Shown: positions 24,516-36,795, numbered from the stretch's first letter. The stretch is DNA of 64,000 bases from Avena insularis (GCA_023614405.1 CM042691.1:177106927-177170926); one strand, 5' to 3'. The notes: generated from the sequence alone by a model not told the origin. Program-made: numbers and translations.

Positions 24516-25459
24516 CTAATTCATCCAGATATGATCAACAGAGGGATATGAACCCTAATCAGAAAAAAACCCTAATTAGGAGATGAACCCTAATCAGAAC
24601 GTAGTCAGTAGGAAAGGGTAGCCACTAGATACACACAGAGAGATTCATGGTGATAGGATGAACCAAGATCCATAGAGGCAACTTACCCGGGGTCCTCGCT
24701 GACGAATTGAAGAGGAAGCAGATTGGCCGACGAGCCAGTGGCGGCACAGGGAGCACCCTAGAGGGCGCTGCACCCTGCACCAGCCACGGTGGCCACAAGC
24801 GATTTCGGGCACCACACCTCACCTGGGAGAGAGGCCAGCGACAACACTTTCCCCAAACCCTAGGGTTCGGGAACGGGGTGAACCTGGCCACAGGGGAGCT
24901 CCGGAGTCAAATCGAATTGGACCAGATGAACGAGCGTAGTCGCCAACCTCGCCCCGCACCACGGAAGCAGCCAGGGAGGGCCACATCGGCGACCATCGCC
25001 AGCGGCGGCGCCAAAACCCCACGGGGTCGAGAGAGAGGGGGAGATGAGAACGAAGAAGAGACAGAGTGAATGAGTGGGCTGGTTGGGCCGAAAACCCTTC
25101 GGGGTGAGGATTTTGACCCTGCCCTATTGGGCCACAGGGGCCCAATAAGCCCAAATGGCCAGCCCAAGTCGTTTAAAATCTGTTTTAATAAATAGGAAAA
25201 GACTAAAATGCCCCTGACTCAATAAAATTCTAGAAAATAAAATAAAAGGCCAAAAATTATAAATAAAATATTTTTGAATTCACAAAAATCCAAACTATCG
25301 AAATATAAAATTTTAGACATATAAATTTTATTAAGAATTTTGTAAATTATATATTCCTTATGGAATTTATAAAATTACGGAAAGATGATAAAAATAAATA
25401 AAAATCGCTTTCATTATATATTAATATTGTAGTATTTTAGAAAAATACTAAATAAATAT
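24516..25459 (+). repeat. Misplaced partial copy of the outer LTR (duplicate of ~36933-37880)
   Basis: Starting with the CTAAT duplication, this 944-bp block follows the outer LTR (CATCCAGATATGATCAACAG, then the GC-rich CCCGGGGTCCTCG block) and parallels 36933-37880 with few differences. It stops inside the LTR at AAAAATACTAAATAAATAT. The next bases belong to the internal domain of inner element A and start in a 13-bp hairpin. The rest of the LTR and the PBS are absent here. Confidence 0.8.
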
Positions 25460-25460
25460 A

Positions 25461-26213
25461 CCTATAGTTTCGGAATCTATAGGTATATTCGAGTTAGAGA
25501 AAGAAGCAAGTAGTAATGCAACACCAATTTTTAAGGATATACCTATAGATCCGGAATCTTTTACACCATATCCTTATTCACCAAGACCTGAACCTACATA
25601 TGATCCTACTATAGATATGCGGTATGCAGTACCACAAGGCTCAGAGGATGGTTCTGACTCAGAACTTCCTATTGAGAATTTAGATGGTTGTAGGATGGGA
25701 TCATATAATGGATCTCATGAACATCAGATGTCCACAGATGGTTCTGACAGAAATGTTGGACAATCTAGTTGGATGGGTGCACGGATGAATCCTAATAACA
25801 GAAGTAGAAATACCATGTAAATAGATGATCAGGATGAAGAAGAAGATCCTGAAGAGAGAGTGTTTGAATCATCAACATCTTCTCAAAGCCCAGGGAATAT
25901 ACATTATCCAGTATTTAACTATCTTGCCCACGAGAGCACCTGGGGAGCAGCAGGATCCGTGTATTTTGTTGACAACTCAAGAAATGAAGCTCAGGAGATG
26001 CAGGCTGGAGATAATGTTGAATATGTTTCTGAAGACTTTTCAGATGAGCTAGAGGGAGTCGATGCGATCAGGTTGAGTAAAGACTCAAGTCCTGACATTT
26101 CAGATACTGAGTATGTTCCTTCTGGAAGGCCATTTGTTCCACAAACTGTGCGACGGACAACACGTCATCACGGTTGGACAACAGGCATGTATGATGAGCG
26201 TAGTTACTACTAG
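25461..26213 (+). pseudogene. Leader ORF upstream of gag in inner element A
   Basis: One frame stays open from 25461 to TAG at 26211-26213 apart from a single TAA at 25818-25820, giving about 250 codons whose true start is lost at the 25459 breakpoint. It is acidic and rich in Ser, Pro, Asp and Glu: an N-terminal Pro/Tyr/Asp part (FTPYPYSPRPEPTYDP), a DDQDEEEDPEERVFESS stretch directly after the stop, and a basic end (RRTTRHHGWTTG). No gag, protease, RT or integrase motif is present and I recognise no family. It sits between the LTR side and gag, 274 bp before the gag ATG. Extra ORFs in that position are known from Ogre/Tat elements; their presence in a chromodomain element is less familiar to me. 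Confidence 0.6.
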
Positions 26214-26487
26214 AAAGAGACAAGTACTCAACAGTATTAATCACTGTGTATTGTACTCCAAGGAATAAAGTAGTGAGATGAATACGGTAGTTTTGTGACT
26301 ATACCTATATGGTATATGTTGTAAGAACTTTGTATCAATATGATATTATGTATAATATGTGAAATGCATATTTGGATTTTCTTTGGATTTTCATTGTGTG
26401 ACTAGTTCTGTGCGTAAAGTCGAGCTCAGAACACATGTGCATGATGTAATTATGAGTATTCGCTTTATGTTGCAGGACTAGGGGGTC

Positions 26488-27457
26488 ATGGATACGGGTG
26501 TAGAAATGGAAACTGAGCAGCAGCAGATGGAGCGTGAGGCCAAGGAAAAGGCTGATGCCGATACAACAAATCAAGGATCATTACCACCACCACCACCAAT
26601 GAGGCCGTTAATTGAGCAGAACTTTATGCAATGCATGCAAATGATGCAAGAGACCCAGAACAATTAATGGAAGAGTTGCTGGGGCGAGCAAATCAGAGGG
26701 CACCTGAAGGTGGAGGAGTGAGTTTATCTGATTTCTAGAATGCAAGACCGTTACCTTTTGCATCAACTCCTGAACCAATGGATGTAGAAGACAGGCTAGC
26801 AGATACAGAAAGGAAGCTGAAAACGGTGGGTTGCAATGATGAGGAAAAATTGAGGTATGTAACTCATCCGCTGACCGGACCTGCAACATCTTGGTGGGAA
26901 AATCAGTTAGCCATGCAACAACCAGGAAGGGAGTTTACCTGGGAGGAGTTCAAGCAGAGATTCCGTGAATATCATGTTCCGGAAAGTTTCATGGAGTTGA
27001 AGCGGAGAGAATTTGAGGAGCTTCAGCAAGGATATACTAGTGTTATGAAGTACATCCGGGAGTTTTGCCAACTTTCTCGTTATGCTGAGGAGGATGTTAA
27101 CACTGAAGAGAAGAGGAAGAAGCATTTCTTGCATGGATTAAATCCGTTTGTGAAGATGCAGTTAAGGTTAGCCAATAAGCAAACTTATCAGCAGTTGTTG
27201 GATGCAACCATTACTTTTGAAGATGACTATATGAATGTCAAGAGGATCGGAGGAAGAGAGCCAAGAAGGAAACCAAGAGAATTCGGGCAAGCAAACCTAA
27301 ACCTAACCTGGAGTTCAAACCTCAAAATAGGAATTATGGCAACAACAACAACAATAACAAGGGCAGTGGTGGAAATCAATCTAATCCGAGAAGGAATGTT
27401 ATATGTAACAACTGTGGAATTCCAGGGCATTTCCAGAGGGAGTGCAAAAAGCCTGTA
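26488..27457 (+). pseudogene. gag of inner element A (decayed)
   Basis: Gag begins at ATG 26488 (MDTGVEMETEQQQ), just after an acceptor-like TTATGTTGCAG. A one-base loss near 26660 shifts the frame, a TAG stands before NARPLPFASTPEP (near 26739), and then the capsid core is open from 26778: MDVEDRLADTERKLK, TSWWENQL, ITW-like FTWEEFKQRFREYHVP, and MKYIREFCQLSRYAEED, typical of Retrotrans_gag. Another frameshift near 27290 separates it from the zinc knuckles that follow in the next frame. Gag would form the cytoplasmic virus-like particle. The TAG before NARPLPF is also present in the second gag copy at 36089, so it predates that duplication. Confidence 0.85.
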
Positions 27458-28024
27458 GTGATCTGTTACGGTTGTGGTCAGAAGCGGCATATCAAGCCAG
27501 ATTGTCCGAGCAAACCACTAGGAGGATGGCCTACCAAAGGAGGAGGACAAGCCAGTGGAGGAAATGGACATCCCAATAAAGGGGGAAACAATGGCAAGAA
27601 CAATAATGGCAAGAGAAACCGACCTACCGGAAAACTGAACTGTGCAACCCTCGAGGAGGTGGATAATTCGGAGCATGCAGTGATAGATACGCTCAATATC
27701 CTTACCAATCCCGGCAAAGTTCTATTTGATACTGGTGCAACTACTTCATTCATTTCTGAAGAATTTTGTGATAAGTTTGGGATTAGAAGGGCAACGTTAG
27801 AACGTCCTATGACCATAGTTACGGCAGGAGGGAATGTGATTGTACGCCACATAAAACAAGATCAGGTTATCTCGATCTGTGGTTGTACATATTTCGCAGA
27901 CCTTTATGTAATTCCTTTGAAGGGAATTGCAGTAGTGCTGGGGATGGATTGGATGATGGAACACGGAGCTCAGATAAATGTGAGGAGAAAACTGTCTCAA
28001 TCAAAACTCCAAGTGGAGCAAGGA
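27390..28024 (+). pseudogene. Zinc knuckles and aspartic protease of inner element A
   Basis: In one frame there are two CCHC-type knuckles (CNNCGIPGHFQREC and CYGCGQKRHIKPDC, beginning just before 27420), a Gly/Asn/Lys-rich linker, then the retropepsin active site VLFDTGATTSFIS near 27720-27758 and the second protease motif VVLGMDWM near 27934-27957. The knuckles bind the element RNA; the protease cuts the polyprotein. The frame runs off at about 27980, where a one-base shift leads into the RT frame, and closes at TAG 28025-28027. The order gag-knuckle-protease matches Ty3/gypsy. Confidence 0.85.
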
Positions 28025-28722
28025 TAGTTTACCAGGCAGATAAACACAACCATATCATGGTGGATCTGCAGTTGAATTCAATGAAGGAGGTTAAATTAGA
28101 AGAGATCCCTATAGTTAATGAATTCCAAGATGTTTTTCCAACGGAATTACCGGGAATGCCACCAGACCGAGAGATAGAGTTCACCATTGAATTAATACCT
28201 GGTACAACACCAATAGCTCAAGAACCATATAAAATGGGACCCAAAGAGTTGAAAGAACTCAAGGACCAAATTGATGAGTTAGCAGGAAAAGGATTTATAC
28301 AGGAAAGTGTATCTCCATGGGGAACACCAGTAATCTTTGTGGATAAGAGAGATGGTGGAAGACGGATGTGTGGTGATTATAGAAACCTAAACAACGTGAC
28401 TATCAAGAATAAGTATCCTTTACCAAGAATTCAAGATTTGTTTGATCAAGTGAAAGGAGCTGGAGTATTCTCAAAGACCGATTTAAGATCTGGATACCAT
28501 CAAATAAAAATTAAGCCGGAAGATGTTCCAAAAACAACATTTGTATCAAGATATGGACACCATGAGTATCTGGTAGTACCATTTGGTTTGACCAATGCAC
28601 CGGCAAAATTCATGAATCTGATGAACAAGATCTTCATGCCATATTTGGACAAGTTTGTCATTGTTTTTATTGATGATATTCTGATATATTCCAAGGATAA
28701 GGAAGAGCATGCTGACCTTTGA
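27983..28722 (+). pseudogene. Reverse transcriptase (fingers/palm) of inner element A
   Basis: The frame encodes the RT linker ([20 protein letters not shown]), [16 protein letters not shown], the first catalytic Asp region [31 protein letters not shown] and the active-site box [12 protein letters not shown], so both catalytic aspartates are kept. It ends at a TGA (28720-28722) caused by a one-base shift within EEHADL; the homologous continuation lies in the next frame from 28719. RT copies the genomic RNA in the particle. Confidence 0.88.
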
Positions 28723-29954
28723 GAATAGCATTGCAGATTTTAAGGGAACATAAGCTTTATGCTAAGTTTAGCAAGTGTGAGATCTGGTTAGATGAGGTAG
28801 AATTCCTTGGTCATGTGATCAGTAAGGATGGAATTGCTGTGAATCCATCTAAAGTTCAGTCGGTACTAGAGTGGACTGCACCGACCAATGTGAAACAAAT
28901 TCGAGGTTTTTTAGGAATGGCTAGTTATTATCGGAGATTCATTGAAGGTTTCTCCAAAATAGCCGGACCAATGACAAAATTATTAAGGAAAAATACACCA
29001 TTCAAATGGGATGAGAAGTGTGAATAAAGTTTCCAAGAGTTGAAGACTAGATTAACCACAGCTCCAATCTTAGTAGTTCCTAAAATAGGAAAGGATTTCA
29101 CTGTATATTGTGATGCATCTAAAGAAGGTTTGGGATGTGTATTAATGCAAGATCGGAAAGTGATTGCTTATGGTTCAAGACAATTGAAACCACATGAAGT
29201 CAACTATCCAACTCATGATTTAGAATTAGCAGCAGTAGTTTTTGCACTGAAAGGATAGAGACATTTTCTTTATGGAGCTAGATGTGAGTTATACACTGAC
29301 CATAAAAGTCTCAAATATTTCTTCACTCAAAAGGAATTGAATATGAGACAAAAGCGTTGGTTGGAATTAATCAAGGATTATGATTTAACAATCAATTACA
29401 CCCTAGGGAAAGCAAATGTTGTAGCAGACGCTTTAAGCGAAAAGAGTGCAGATATTCAGCCAAGCAATAGAGAGTTACCAAAAGAGTTACGAATGGACTT
29501 GGAAAGGTTGGAACTTCAATTCATCAGGACAGAGGTTCTTGGAGGATTAGCGACTATGCAGGTAGTTGCAGAGCAGGACAGTGATCTTAAGCAAGAAATT
29601 TTTAGACATCAAGAAAAAGATCCTTTTATTGTTGAGGAAATTCGGAGGATATCTCAAGGGCAAAAATCAGTTTTTCGCCTTGGAGATTATGAATCTTTAT
29701 GGTTCCAAGATCGTCTATGTGCTCCAGATGTGACTGAGATCAGAAATGTCATACTCAAAGAAGCACATGATACCCCATATTCTATACATCCAGGGAGTAC
29801 TAAGATGTATATGGATTTGAAAGAACTATTCTGGTGGAATAACATGAAAAGGGATATTGCTAAATATGTATCTGAATGCCATACTTGTCAAAGGGTGAAA
29901 GCTGAACATCAAAATCCAGCAGGACCATTACAACCCTTAGAAATTCCTGAATAG
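28719..29954 (+). pseudogene. RT thumb, RNase H and integrase zinc domain of inner element A
   Basis: One frame with two internal stops. The thumb (KFSKCEIWLDEVEFLGHVIS, IRGFLGMASYYRRFI) is followed by TAA near 29025, then RNase H with its acidic residues in [26 protein letters not shown] and [14 protein letters not shown] after LKG (near 29256) replaces the Trp seen in the related element at 54.6 kb (LKTWRHYL). Next comes the integrase HHCC zinc domain ([29 protein letters not shown]). The frame ends at a TAG after LEIPE (29952-29954), again where the other element has Trp (IPEWKWE). Confidence 0.87.
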
Positions 29955-30018
29955 AAATGGGAGGAAATAGGTATTGACTTCATCACAAGGTTACCTATGA
30001 CACCAAAAAAGGAAGGAT

Positions 30019-31086
30019 ATGATATGGGTAATTGTGGATAGACTTACTAAGAGTGCACATTTTATTCCAGTGAATCAAAAGGATAATGCCGAGAAGTTAG
30101 TTGAAGTATATGTTAAAGAGATAGTAAGTAAGCATGGAGTACCCAAAAAGATCGTAACTGATAGGGGATCAGTGTTTACTTCAGCATTTTGGAAGCAATT
30201 GCATGAAGCACTTGGTTCAAAATTAGATTTCAGCACGACATATCATCCTGAGACAGGAGGTCAAACTGAAAGAACAAATCAAATACTAGAAGACATGTTG
30301 AGAGCTTGTGCACTAGATTTTGGAGGAACATGGGAAGATCACCTACCATTGGTAGAATTTTCTTATAACAATAGTTATCAGAGTAGTCTGAAGGCAGCCC
30401 CATATGAGATTCTGTATGGAAGGAAGTGTAGATCACCAATATGTTGGTATGAACCTGGTAGCAGCAAAGAATTTGCACCAGATTATATCAAGGAGAGACA
30501 AGACATCATTGATAAGATCAGGGATAGATTGAAAATAGCCCAGAGCAGGCAAAAAAGTTATGCGGATGAAAGCCGTAGATCATGGCATCCAGAAGTGGGA
30601 GATATGGTCTATTTGAAAGTAAGTCCCATGAAAGGAGTGAAAATATTCGGAGTTAAAGGGAAATTGAGTCCAAGATACATCGGACCATTCAAGATACTGA
30701 GTCAAAACAGAACTATAGCTTATGCTCTTGAGTTACCATCAAGATTGGCTCAAGTGCATAATGTTTTCCATGTGTCACAACTTCGCAAATGTTTGAAAGT
30801 TCCAGATGATGCAATCACACATCAAGAGATAGAACTACAAGCAGAACTAACTTATATTGAAAAGCCTTGCAAGATTCTGGAAGAAAACTGGAAAAGATTG
30901 AGGAACAGAGCAATCAAATATTGCAAAGTGCAATGGGAACATCACCCGGAGAGAGAAGCCACATGGGAGAAGGAAGAGGATTTAAGAAAAGCTTATCCAG
31001 AACTATTCAGGTACATCTCCACAAACTTCGGGACGAAGTTTAATTTAAGGGGGGAAGTTTGTAACATCCCAGCATATAGGACCTAA
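30019..31086 (+). pseudogene. Integrase core and C-terminal chromodomain of inner element A
   Basis: After a frameshift near 30018 an open frame of 355 codons carries the integrase catalytic core (VTDRGSVFTSAFWKQLHE with the second Asp, and TGGQTERTNQILED with the Glu; the first Asp is upstream in GIDFITRLP), the C-terminal GPFKIL and NVFHVSQLRKCL region, and a chromodomain-like end (CKVQWEHHPEREATWEKEED, then LRKAYPELF). Chromodomains steer integration toward marked chromatin in chromoviruses. The frame runs on through the PPT and 9 codons into the 3' LTR before TAA at 31084-31086. This is the best preserved part of the element. Confidence 0.9.
31047..31057 (+). other. Polypurine tract of inner element A
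   Basis: AAGGGGGGAAG lies immediately before the 3' LTR start (TGTAACATCCC at 31060). This is the usual site of plus-strand DNA priming. It is inside the integrase reading frame. Confidence 0.85.
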
Positions 31087-34000
31087 CGAAGGGTAAATTT
31101 AGGAATATGAATTGTTGCATGCATTCATTTGAGAAAATGTGAGTAAATTTTTCGCCAAATAAAAACCTTGAAGTGATCAAAGTTTATTTCTTACTTTGAG
31201 ATTAGGTTTAGTCCTAAAGGAGGATTGTTATAAACTTTGATATAATCTTAAAAGAATTATGTGTGTTTTGAAATGAGTTTGGATTTTAAAACCTAAGTGT
31301 TTTATAATTTACATGATTTTGATATAATATTTGAATCTTAAATTAATTAAGAGACAAGTATTATAACTTAAATCTTATCTAAAAACAATATTGTATATGA
31401 AATTCATTTTATATACATAAACAAGTTATCAAGAATGAACTTACTGAAGTTATTCAAAACTTCACAATTTACAAAAGAATAAAGAATAATAATATTCTTT
31501 ATTAATAAATATATAATATTTATTACAAATGAATAAAATAAAGATTACAAGAATTATAAAAGAAAAATTAAAAAAGAATAAGAAAATTACATTTGTAGAT
31601 TTAATAACTAGCCTACAACTAAATCTACACTAAATCTTCATCCTTATCTTTGTACCTGCAAAACAAAGATTAAATAGAAAACAAAATAGAATTAGTGTTA
31701 GTATATTTCTCTTAGATATGTCAGTGAGGTGCACTTGACAAACTCATCATTGAGAAATGTTATCAAGGGGAAAGTTTCACCAATATGAAAGATTTCATCT
31801 TTCATAAATTTACAGCCAGAATGCAAATGATAGCCAAAAGGGACCATTTCACCAGCCAGGGTAAAAGTAGTTTGGTAATAGTAAGTTCAAACTTTCTGAA
31901 CCTATCCACAAGTGCATAGCATGCACACAGACTGGACACACACCAGCATGCATGTGATGTGTTGTCAAGCTCACAAGCATAGTCAATATCACAAAACTAC
32001 AGCACAGCCGTGGGGGCGCACATCAGTGCATCTCTCCACTACACATCACACAAGAGCAGCCAGGGTAGACAGCAAGAACAACAACCAAACCAGACCAACC
32101 CGAATCAATCAAACCTCACCAGGATGGTGACATAAGGAGGGGAATGGATTAGGTGGATAGCAAGATCAAGCCAGGAGCTAGGAGGAGCAGGGACAGCTCA
32201 AGGGCAAGCTCAGGAGCCCAGCAAAAGCAGATCAAAACCAGATCAAGATCATCATCACCAATTTACTACATCAGCACCAGATTTTGTGGTGAGTTTCATA
32301 AAACCTTCACATGATCTAATCATCTAATTCAGAGAGAAACATGTGTTGTTTTATAAAACAAAACCTCAGAAACACCCAAGTGGGGTGAATCCATCATAGG
32401 GATTTTCTTTTAAACTCTAAAGGCAAACAACAAAGTACCAAGGTCCAACCAGAGCTGAGAGCAACATCCTTTGTATGCTTGTAAAACTATATCTTACCAT
32501 TCAATCATGCATATACCTATGATATATTTCTAGGCACATCCCTAGAGGAAGGGCAGCACCTTAGGACTAAATCCATAGGATTCATAACATGATCAAGCTC
32601 ACTATAAATTTTTCCAAGCTTTGATTCAGTAAAGAATAGCTGGTACCACTACCAGGACTATCTAGATGAACCAATTAGATAAACTTCGAATCCCTAAGCC
32701 CCAGACCAACATCATTGGTCTTAGGGAATTCAAATAAGAGCATCTATATTTATCTCTCAAAGCCAAGATTGTCTTAAGCACAAACTAACCAAATCCATGG
32801 TTTAGAATCAAACTTGTGTACCATACATGATGGTGTCACAAGAACAATCCAATATGAATCAGGAAAGGCTGGAAATCATCATAGATTCAGAAAATCAACT
32901 AACTAATCATTTTCCTGTAACACAAGAATCATTACTAGGAGATTCCTATAATAAACTTTACTGTTTGAGATCATAATGATCTCAAACCACATGCTAATTT
33001 CCAAGTTATCAACACTAAGATAGTAGCTGTATCTTATCATAATCATGACCATATATCAAATAAACAGTGGAAAGCTATCAGATCATTAGCTTAACCAAGC
33101 ATGTTTCCCAAACAACAATATCATCTTAATCAGATGCAATTTAGGCATCAAATCATCTAGTAAGCCACCAGAAACATCATCTGTCAATTTTAAGCAACAA
33201 GTTTCAAGCCAGTAAGCATTTAGCATGGATACATACCATCTAAACTTGAATCAAATCATCCAGTACATGAACAAGCACTTAGCAGGAACCCTAAATGGAT
33301 GATCATCTTAATCCGAATCAGACAGTAGCAGAGAGAACACTGCCAGCGTCTAGCATGAAACCAGCAAACACAGAGAGCACCAGGGGAGAAGAATCAAACT
33401 CACCATAGGTCCTCGCTGACGAATCAAAGAGGAAGTTGTGGTGGCGTTAATCTAAGGCAAAGATAGGGAGCACCAGAGCGGTATTGCAACCGCACTGCCA
33501 CGGCGGCGCAGCAAGACACGAGACCAAAGACACCACCACAGCGGGATCATGGCGGCAACAACACCTTTTCCGAACCCTAGGGTTTGGGAATGGGGTGGAC
33601 CTGACCACGCGGAAGCCCCAGAGTCAAATCCAAGTGGATAGAGCGAACGAGCATCGTCGACAACCCCAACCCGCACCACGTCGGCGACCAGAATGGTCGA
33701 CGACGACAGAAATCAATGGTGGCGGCATCGCCGGCCACGGGGTCGAGTCAGAGGAGGAGGGGATAAGGTCGAGGGAGAGAGGGAGGCAGAGTGGGCTGGG
33801 TGGGTCAAAACCCTTCGGGGTGATCTTTTGACCCTTCCCTATTGGGCCACCCTAGCCCAATAAGCCCAAGGGGCCAGCCCAAGTTACTTAATAAACGATT
33901 TTGATCAATGAAAAAAGACCAAAATGCCCCTAACCTCAATAAAAATTATAGAAAAAAAATTAAAGTCCAAAAATTATAAATAAAATATTTTTGGATTCAC

Positions 34001-35828
34001 AATAATCTACTCTTTCCAAATAAAATAAGATATAAAATTTAGGACACTTAAATTTTTATAAAAATGTTGTAAGTTATATATTCCTTATGGAATTTTACAA
34101 AATTATTGAAAGGTGATAAAAATAAATAAAAATCACTTTCATCATTTACTAATATTATAGTATTTTTTAAAAATACTAAATAAATATTTATAAATTTAAT
34201 GTATAATTAATAATTCCTAAAAGAATTATTAAATCAAAAAAAGTCAAATAAAAAAAGTAATTAAATAATATAATTCAATATATGCAATAAATATTAAAAA
34301 AAATATTTATAAATGCTTTATTAAAAAGGGCACCTTATATAAGGAAAATGCATATAGAATTAAATAATGCATTACATTACTTGCATAATCATTTTGTTTC
34401 TTTAAATATTGTCCTTACCGGGCAATAATGATGTTTTGTAGAACTAGAAGCTCAAGGTCCAGTGAAAGCATCAGACTTCACTACCTTGCCATCACAAGGC
34501 AAGTTCATCACTTGCTCATGTCCTTTGAAGAGTCTTTATAAAAGTATTTGCAAATTGTGTGTTATCATATATGCTATAAAAGAAAGAAAATATTATTTTC
34601 ATAAACAAAGAAATCATAGATATCATCCTAAGTGGTGATATAATGGAGCAATAGAACTTAGAGTTCTAATTGCAACAGTGATGATCAAATAGGGACTTAA
34701 TAACCCCTGACATCAGTGATTCTCGCGCCGTATATTACGCGTTAGCCATGAGATTTGGAATGGGACCGAGAAGTCAGCTGTATCTTCTTCCTCTCGCATG
34801 AAGACGGATGTGCAGGTCGTGGCTGTTATCCTCATAGCGTGCATATTGATTGGTAATTCATAGAGGATATGCAGCATATGGGTGGGAACCCTCATCGTCC
34901 CACGATAGTTCTGGCATCTAACGGTTTGTACAAACCATTGCCGTAATTCATTATGTGGGCATGGTGTACACCAAGGAGGCATGCGGGTCGGAAGGCGATG
35001 ATTGGCTTGGACCAACTAATGGGCCCCACATCATGGAATTGTGGACGGGAAAGTATGCCCGGTTGTGCAACAAGGAGTTGATCTCTGTTGGGTAAAGTAA
35101 CGCACCTCTGCAGAGTGTAAGAATCAGAACTTGTTACTCCTGCTCCGGAAGGAGATCTGAACGCAGCAGAAAGGAACTCCATGAAAGTTCTGGTCAACCT
35201 ATGAAGGTTGATTGTCATAGTTTTTCGGAATAAAATCAAACTTTGAAGAAAGATTTACAAAAACTGCATAGTACCAAGGATTTATAATCCAAGGTGGTAG
35301 TTAGAGCATCAAACTTCCCACCTTGCATATAATGAACTTGTTGGGTAACGCTGTTACTCATTCTTTACTTTGATCCCTTGCTTAGACTCTGAGGATCCTG
35401 AGGACGTGCCAATGTATGCAGCCGAATGCCAAGAAGACGTGTTCTACGGGAACCTGATCTATCCGGAGGAGTTGAAGGTGTGGACTACGAGATCCGTTAC
35501 GGTGTAGATGAGAACAAGTCCACTTAATTGTATAGTTAGTAGTAACTAACGGAGCCGAGCAGCATGAACTCTATAGAATAAGCTGCTGAGCCCCACTCCT
35601 AGTCGGAGTTGCTACTTTTAAAATTTCTGCTGAACACTTTATATTTTGGTTTGTAAGTTGGATCTTTTGGAAGTCTTGAACTTCCGGTATTGTAATAATA
35701 ATGTGTGTACTTTTGTAATATGGACCCGCAATGTTTTTGTTGTACCACTCTGAGGGATGTGATATTTACGGAACGGTGTTCTGTGGATGTCACGTCAACG
35801 ACTATAGTGTACTACACATGCAGCGGTG
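31060..35828 (+). repeat. Second (3') LTR of inner element A, last ~20 bp missing
   Basis: It starts TGTAACATCCC right after the PPT and follows the LTR at 19740 with scattered substitutions and small indels. The copy stops at ACACATGCAGCGGT, about 20 bp short of the GGGTCACCGCA end, and is fused to internal sequence (TCAACAGTATCAATGACTG). No target duplication stands at this end. Confidence 0.85.
34333..34344 (+). promoter_or_regulatory. Palindromic TATA box, second LTR
   Basis: CCTTATATAAGG, identical to the box in the first inner LTR and in the same position relative to the conserved TTACCGGGCAATAATGATG. Confidence 0.5.
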
Positions 35829-36795
35829 TCAACAGTATCAATGACTGTGTATTGTACTCCAAGGAATAAAGTAGTGAGATGAATACGGTAGTTTTGTGAC
35901 TATACCTATATGGTATATGTTGTAAGAACTTTGTATCAATATGATATTATGTATAATATGTGAAATGCATATTTGGATTTTCTTTGGATTTTCATTGTGT
36001 GACTAGTTCTGTGTGTAAAGTCGAGCTCAGAACACATGTGCATGATGTAATTATGAGTATTCGCTTTATGTTGCAGGACTAGGGGGTCATGGATACGGGT
36101 GTAGAAATGGAAACTGAGCAGCAGCAGATGGAGCGTGAGGCCAAGGAAAAGGCTGATGCCGATACAACAAATCAAGGATCATTACCACCACCACCAATGA
36201 GGCCGTTAATTGAGCAGATTTATGCAATGCATGCAAATGATGCAAGAGACCCAGAACAATTAATGGAAGAGTTATTAGGCGAAACAAATCGTGAGGGCAC
36301 CTGAAGGTGGAGGAGTGAGTTTATCTGATTTCTAGAATGCAAGACCGTTACCTTTTGCATCAACTCCTGAACCAATGGATGTAGAAGACAGGCTAGCAGA
36401 TACAGAAAGGAAGCTGAAAACGGTGGGTTGCAATGATGAGGAAAAATTGAGGTATGCAACTCATCCGCTGACCGAACCTGCAACATCTTGGTGGGAAAAT
36501 CAGTTAGCCATGCAACAACCAGGAAGGGAGTTTACCTGGGAGGAGTTCAAGCAGAGATTCCGTGAATATCATGTTCCGGAAAGTGTCATGGAGTTGAAGC
36601 GGAGAGAATTTGAGGAGCTTCAGCAAGGATATACTTGTGTTATGAAGTATATCCGGGAGTTTAGCCAACTGTCTCATTATGCTGAGGAGGATGTTAACAC
36701 TAAAGAGAAGAGGAAGAAGCGTTTCTTGCGTGGATTAAATCCGTTTGTGAAGATGCAGTTAAGGTTAGCCAATAAGCAAACTTATAAGCAGTTGT
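35829..36795 (+). repeat. 967-bp filler copied from the gag region of inner element A
   Basis: The block matches about 26228-27194 almost base for base, including the spacer, the gag ATG (36089) and the TAG before NARPLPF. It differs by a few substitutions and small indels. It begins with TCAACAGTAT shared at the junction and ends CAGTTGT, where TGT overlaps the LTR sequence that follows. It is flanked on both sides by the same ~120 bp of LTR end (about 35705-35828 and 36793-36910), so it sits in a duplicated break site. Confidence 0.85.
36089..36790 (+). pseudogene. Second, truncated gag copy
   Basis: It starts like the first gag (MDTGVEMETEQQQ) but keeps the frame through LIEQIYAMHANDARDPEQLM and EELLGETNREGT before a frameshift stop (36302-36304). 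It resumes after the shared TAG with MDVEDRLADTERKLK (36375) and runs to QLRLANKQTYKQL, where the coding sequence stops at the LTR junction. The long open frame continuing to 36842 is an artefact of reading into the LTR. It has no zinc knuckle, protease or pol and cannot make a complete Gag. Confidence 0.8.

Noticed and set aside
24501..24560. A PBS after the first inner LTR
   Set aside because: No TGGTATCAGAGC-like site is present; the sequence after the LTR is the target duplication and host LTR.
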